A stretch of DNA of 64,000 bases. Source: Hymenopus coronatus. Lineage: Eukaryota > Arthropoda > Insecta > Mantodea > Hymenopodidae. The notes under the pieces were generated by a model. That model did no database searches and had not been told where the DNA came from. It saw nothing but the letters and a program-made list of their open reading frames with translations. Shown in pieces: positions 60,931 to 64,000 of the stretch (the first letter of the stretch is position 1; every line of letters begins with the position of its first letter). Made by a program: the position numbers and the translations under genes. Location of the stretch: contig CM060900.1 in NCBI GenBank assembly GCA_030762935.1, positions 395,774,632-395,838,631 on the forward strand, in the 5' to 3' direction.

Positions 60931-61439
60931 GCTGTTTTCTCGACAATAATCTCAAACCACTTCCATACCCGCTTCTTCGAGTTTGCTGTCATAACTGATA
61001 AATTTAATTTAATTTAACACAACATTTTTTGCAGTACCACTAGACTACATACCGAAATATCACGCGAATTCATACTGTGCATATTGCAACAACACTAAAG
61101 TGTTGGTACAGTCGAAACGGAATAGAATAAAAGAGGTAAATTTTAAGTTCAGGTATTCCTAACTCCCCAGAACAATCGATCCCATGTGTTCGAAAGCATA
61201 ACTTTCAAATTAATGACGCAAACTCTTTGATGGATAGCTCCACCGTTAATTGCATAACATTTAATGGAACTTTTCCTTGGTATAAACTAAACTGTTTACC
61301 GCCTTCGTTTCTGGCGGTGACTAAAACATCTGTAGACACAACGTGATCCGGCTGTGATGACGTAAGTGGACAGATAATGGACCAAAGTGACGAGTGCGCA
61401 TAGGTGGAACTGCGACAACAGCGTTGTAGTGGCGGTAGA

Positions 61440-62055
61440 ATGAAACTCTACTTTTCGGACACGCCTCGTATTAGGACACGTAGCGGTATGCTACTGACCC
61501 GGGATGCTGACTCAAGGTCTGCTGCTTCTCTTCTTCTCGTCGTTGCTATCGCTGCCCTAGCTACACTTATCTTGAATCAGGCATGGAGAGTCGGACAAAC
61601 TCAAGTGTTACTGCTATCTTTAATTAATCCAGTTAAATAAAGAATAGTAATTAAGCTGCTAGTCGGTTACGCAATGTCCTTGCCAGGGCATTTTGGTTCC
61701 ACTAATGTGTTATTTTCCGTTCATTCTTCAGTACTGTGTTAAGACATAGTAGGTTGAATCTGCATCCGAGTTCACACATAGCCTGAAATTAAATGAGCCT
61801 ATTGGTGGATCAGAATTGGAAGAACGTTTCTGGGAATTGCTCAACTTTTATGTCTGCCAGACTCTCTCAATGCCAGTTCTAGTTATTGTGTTTGGCATTC
61901 ATGCATTTTCTCTGGGAAAACTTGACTACTTTGGGAATTTTGAATTAGTTATGTTCTTTCTAACATTTACCATCTTATTCGCCCCAGTCATTATTTCTAG
62001 GTTATCACAGACCAGCCGCGTGCTCTGGTGTCAGTTAATTGCAAGCTCCGCTTAG
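61440..62055 (+). other. Two weak open frames with membrane-like segments
   Basis: An ATG-started frame of 66 codons (61440-61640) holds one hydrophobic stretch (LLLVVAIAALATLI). A second frame (about 61798-62055, no ATG at its start, TAG at the end) encodes two hydrophobic stretches around 'MPVLVIVFGIHAF' and 'VMFFLTFTILFAPVII'. A plausible splice acceptor (T-rich, 'cattcttcag') lies at about 61730. The second frame looks a little like part of a chemoreceptor-type membrane protein, but no family signature is present. Chance is the simpler reading. Confidence 0.2.
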
Positions 62056-62748
62056 TTATTTCCTTGTATGTATGCATTATTGGTTTTGTTTAGTGTTAAG
62101 TGTTTCTATTCTAATTCCTGTGCCCTTCTGTAACTTATTTAGCTTGATGTGTATGATGTTAATTTTTAGCTGCCTGTGAGAATCAGTGGCTAATGATACT
62201 TCTCTGTTAGCCATTTTTCTTCACAATATTCAGTTCTGCAAACATACATGATATTTTATACACATATTAATATTGTAAATATTCATTTAGTATTACTGAG
62301 TAATTTCTCTGTCTGTATGCTTTTTTTAAGTAGTCTTCTCTTTATTCTATTATCATCTTCTACCTTCATAAGTTTCTGTTTACAGTTTCTCATTTCTTCT
62401 AAGATTTTTCGGTTATATAATGTGCAGTAATGACATTAATTTTGACAGTTTTAATTAAATTAGCTTTTGAATTTGATATTTCCATTCAACACTTATTCAG
62501 GATAACTCTTATCTTAAAAGTTATAGCCAGAAAGTGTTACAATACCATATTGAATATTTTGCCATAAATTGGAGCTAATTTGGTCCTTAATTGGTTACTT
62601 TGACCCAAAATAGTCTCCTTTGGCAGATATATTACTTAATAAACTTACTATATATGGTTTATCATATATTGTGTTCTATGCGAAAACTTGGAAAAAATTG
62701 CTGTCATATTATAATCAAGGAACTCTTACCCTTTAGAGATCCAATGGT
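62056..62748. other. T-rich stretch without a recognised gene
   Basis: Hydrophobic open frames here (62248-62430) reflect T-rich composition. Nothing recognised. Confidence 0.45.
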
Positions 62749-63041
62749 TTTAGGGTTATAATATTTCAATTACATGAAGTCACCATGAACACCATAATCT
62801 TAAGAATACTAGATTTCCCCAATTTAAACCCTCCTATTATATGGGAATAAGAATTGATTATGTTTCATACCGGGTCTATTACAAGAATGTATTATTTCCA
62901 AATATTATTTTTATTTTATTCTGCAACCAATATGAAATATAGTGAATTCTTACGCTTATATAACAGGGGTACTGGAAATATGTGGCATTTTTAAGATTAT
63001 GGTGTTCATAGTGATGACGTGTCGTAATCCTAAAATGAATA
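62749..63041. repeat. Foldback (inverted repeat) element
   Basis: The left arm 62749-62862 ('tgaacaccataatcttaaga', 'gggaataagaattgattatg', 'tttcatacc') pairs with the right arm 62932-63041 ('tttttaagattatggtgttc', 'gtgaattctta', 'aatatgaaatatag'). Arms are ~100 bases with roughly 70% matching by eye, and the loop is ~70 bases. No coding sequence. It could be a small MITE-like or foldback element. Confidence 0.6.
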
Positions 63042-63261
63042 ATTTCCTTCAAATGTTGGTCTCCTATGCTATAATACGACAATTATTCCAATTTTCTCAT
63101 TGAACGCAATATAAATTTTAAAAACACAGTATATTTATAAAAGTAAATAATGTTTTGCAAATATTAAGCAAAAATAACCGATTAATGGCCAAATTAGCCA
63201 GCTTATGGTAAGAGGCTGAATGTCTTATGATAACACCTACTGGCTCGAATTTATCAGATAA

Positions 63262-63350
63262 GCATTATCCTGAATATGAGTGAACGAAAAATTTAAATTC
63301 AAAGATAATTTAACAAAAAAATGTCTAGGATCAATGTCACTACGTATGTA
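63262..63350. repeat. Direct repeat, first member
   Basis: Shares the exact 'ttatcctgaatatgagtgaa' at 63265 with 63563, followed by related 'aaattcaaa...gatcaat' sequence. The offset is 298 bases. Confidence 0.6.
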
Positions 63351-63559
63351 GTTTAATGTAAGGTAAGTCTTATATATACAACACGGGGCCTACAGTCGAT
63401 TATCTCTATCTATGTAATATATGTGATCACTGATTACATAGGTGTTGTCTGTGTTCATATACCACTGTTAATGTGAATGCTCAGATCTTTGTCATTAATT
63501 AGTCCCTAAAATCTCTGAAACAATGTTGAATTGTTGCAGGGTAAGAAAACAATAACAAA

Positions 63560-63655
63560 TCGTTATCCTGAATATGAGTGAATCAACATATAAATTTTAA
63601 CTTTTGAGTGCTAAAAATGTCAATAAATAGCTGCGTCGGATCAATTTGACCCTAG
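63560..63655. repeat. Direct repeat, second member
   Basis: Second member of the pair with 63262-63350, ending in 'ggatcaatttgaccctag', which parallels 'ggatcaatgtcacta' in the first. Confidence 0.6.
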
Positions 63656-64000
63656 TGTGAATAAAGCCTATGCTATTTTTAAATGAAAATGTGCGTATAA
63701 TTAGATTAAAGTGAAAGTTACTCCCAAAGTGTGAAGGAAGCCCTTCTGCTACCGCGACTGCCAGAGAAGCCGGCTCCACCTGGCGCGTGTGTATGTATGT
63801 GTGTCAGCCCACTGCAGGCAAGGAGTTCCGTTCACATATGGGAGTAATGCTCACTAGGCCGGGTTAAATGCTCTGTAATTATAATTCAAGGAATTAAGAA
63901 ACTTATTTGTTTATTTATTTTTTCAATAGTTATTATCATATTAGCCAAAGACACGTAATATATAAATACTTTTTTTTCAAAATTTAACCAATTGTTTTCA

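Overview
This window looks like gene-poor nuclear DNA from an animal, most likely an arthropod. It is AT-rich and full of microsatellites. It carries at least six families of tRNA-derived SINEs, Tc1/mariner and non-LTR retrotransposon fossils, and a broken copy of a multi-copy gene family that I know only from arthropods. The SINE tails (for example a 'cgttaaataaaacat'-like end) recall polyneopteran insects, but I cannot place the organism below arthropod with confidence. I found no intact protein-coding gene, rRNA, functional tRNA gene or CRISPR array. The longest open frames are translations of repeats, or begin only at TTG/GTG.

Layout. 1-14,051: a nearly identical tandem repeat with a unit of about 5.2 kb, seen as two full copies and a truncated third. 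Each full copy contains the same four old insertions (SINE-E, SINE-A, element G, SINE-C), so the segment was multiplied after they landed. The array begins at the window edge and probably continues to the left. 14,052-35,000: unique AT-rich DNA with scattered SINEs (families A to E), element G, element H and repeat F. 35,200-44,000: SINEs plus three decayed Tc1/mariner-type transposase fragments (36.5, 39.1 and 43.8 kb). A 2.9-kb minisatellite (40.9-43.75 kb, unit 38-42 bp, with higher-order periods of 83 and 394 bp) runs directly into the third fragment. 44,000-57,300: a (TA) tract, a possible pogo-like remnant, a reverse transcriptase fossil (47.4-47.9 kb), a head-to-head SINE pair forming a palindrome (50.2-50.6 kb), a possible second LINE remnant (51.3 kb) and more SINEs. 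57,300-64,000: SINE-C, an inverted pair of repeat F, the broken arthropod multi-copy gene (59.3-60.2 kb, minus strand), two weak membrane-like open frames (61.4-62.05 kb), a foldback element (62.75-63.04 kb) and a pair of direct repeats (63.26 and 63.56 kb).

Nothing here works together as a pathway. The window is best read as intergenic or intronic DNA shaped by waves of SINE, DNA-transposon and LINE insertion, followed by recent local tandem duplication. The letters A to H for repeat families are mine and are not database names. All similarities were judged by eye, so copy edges are approximate, usually within 10-40 bases.
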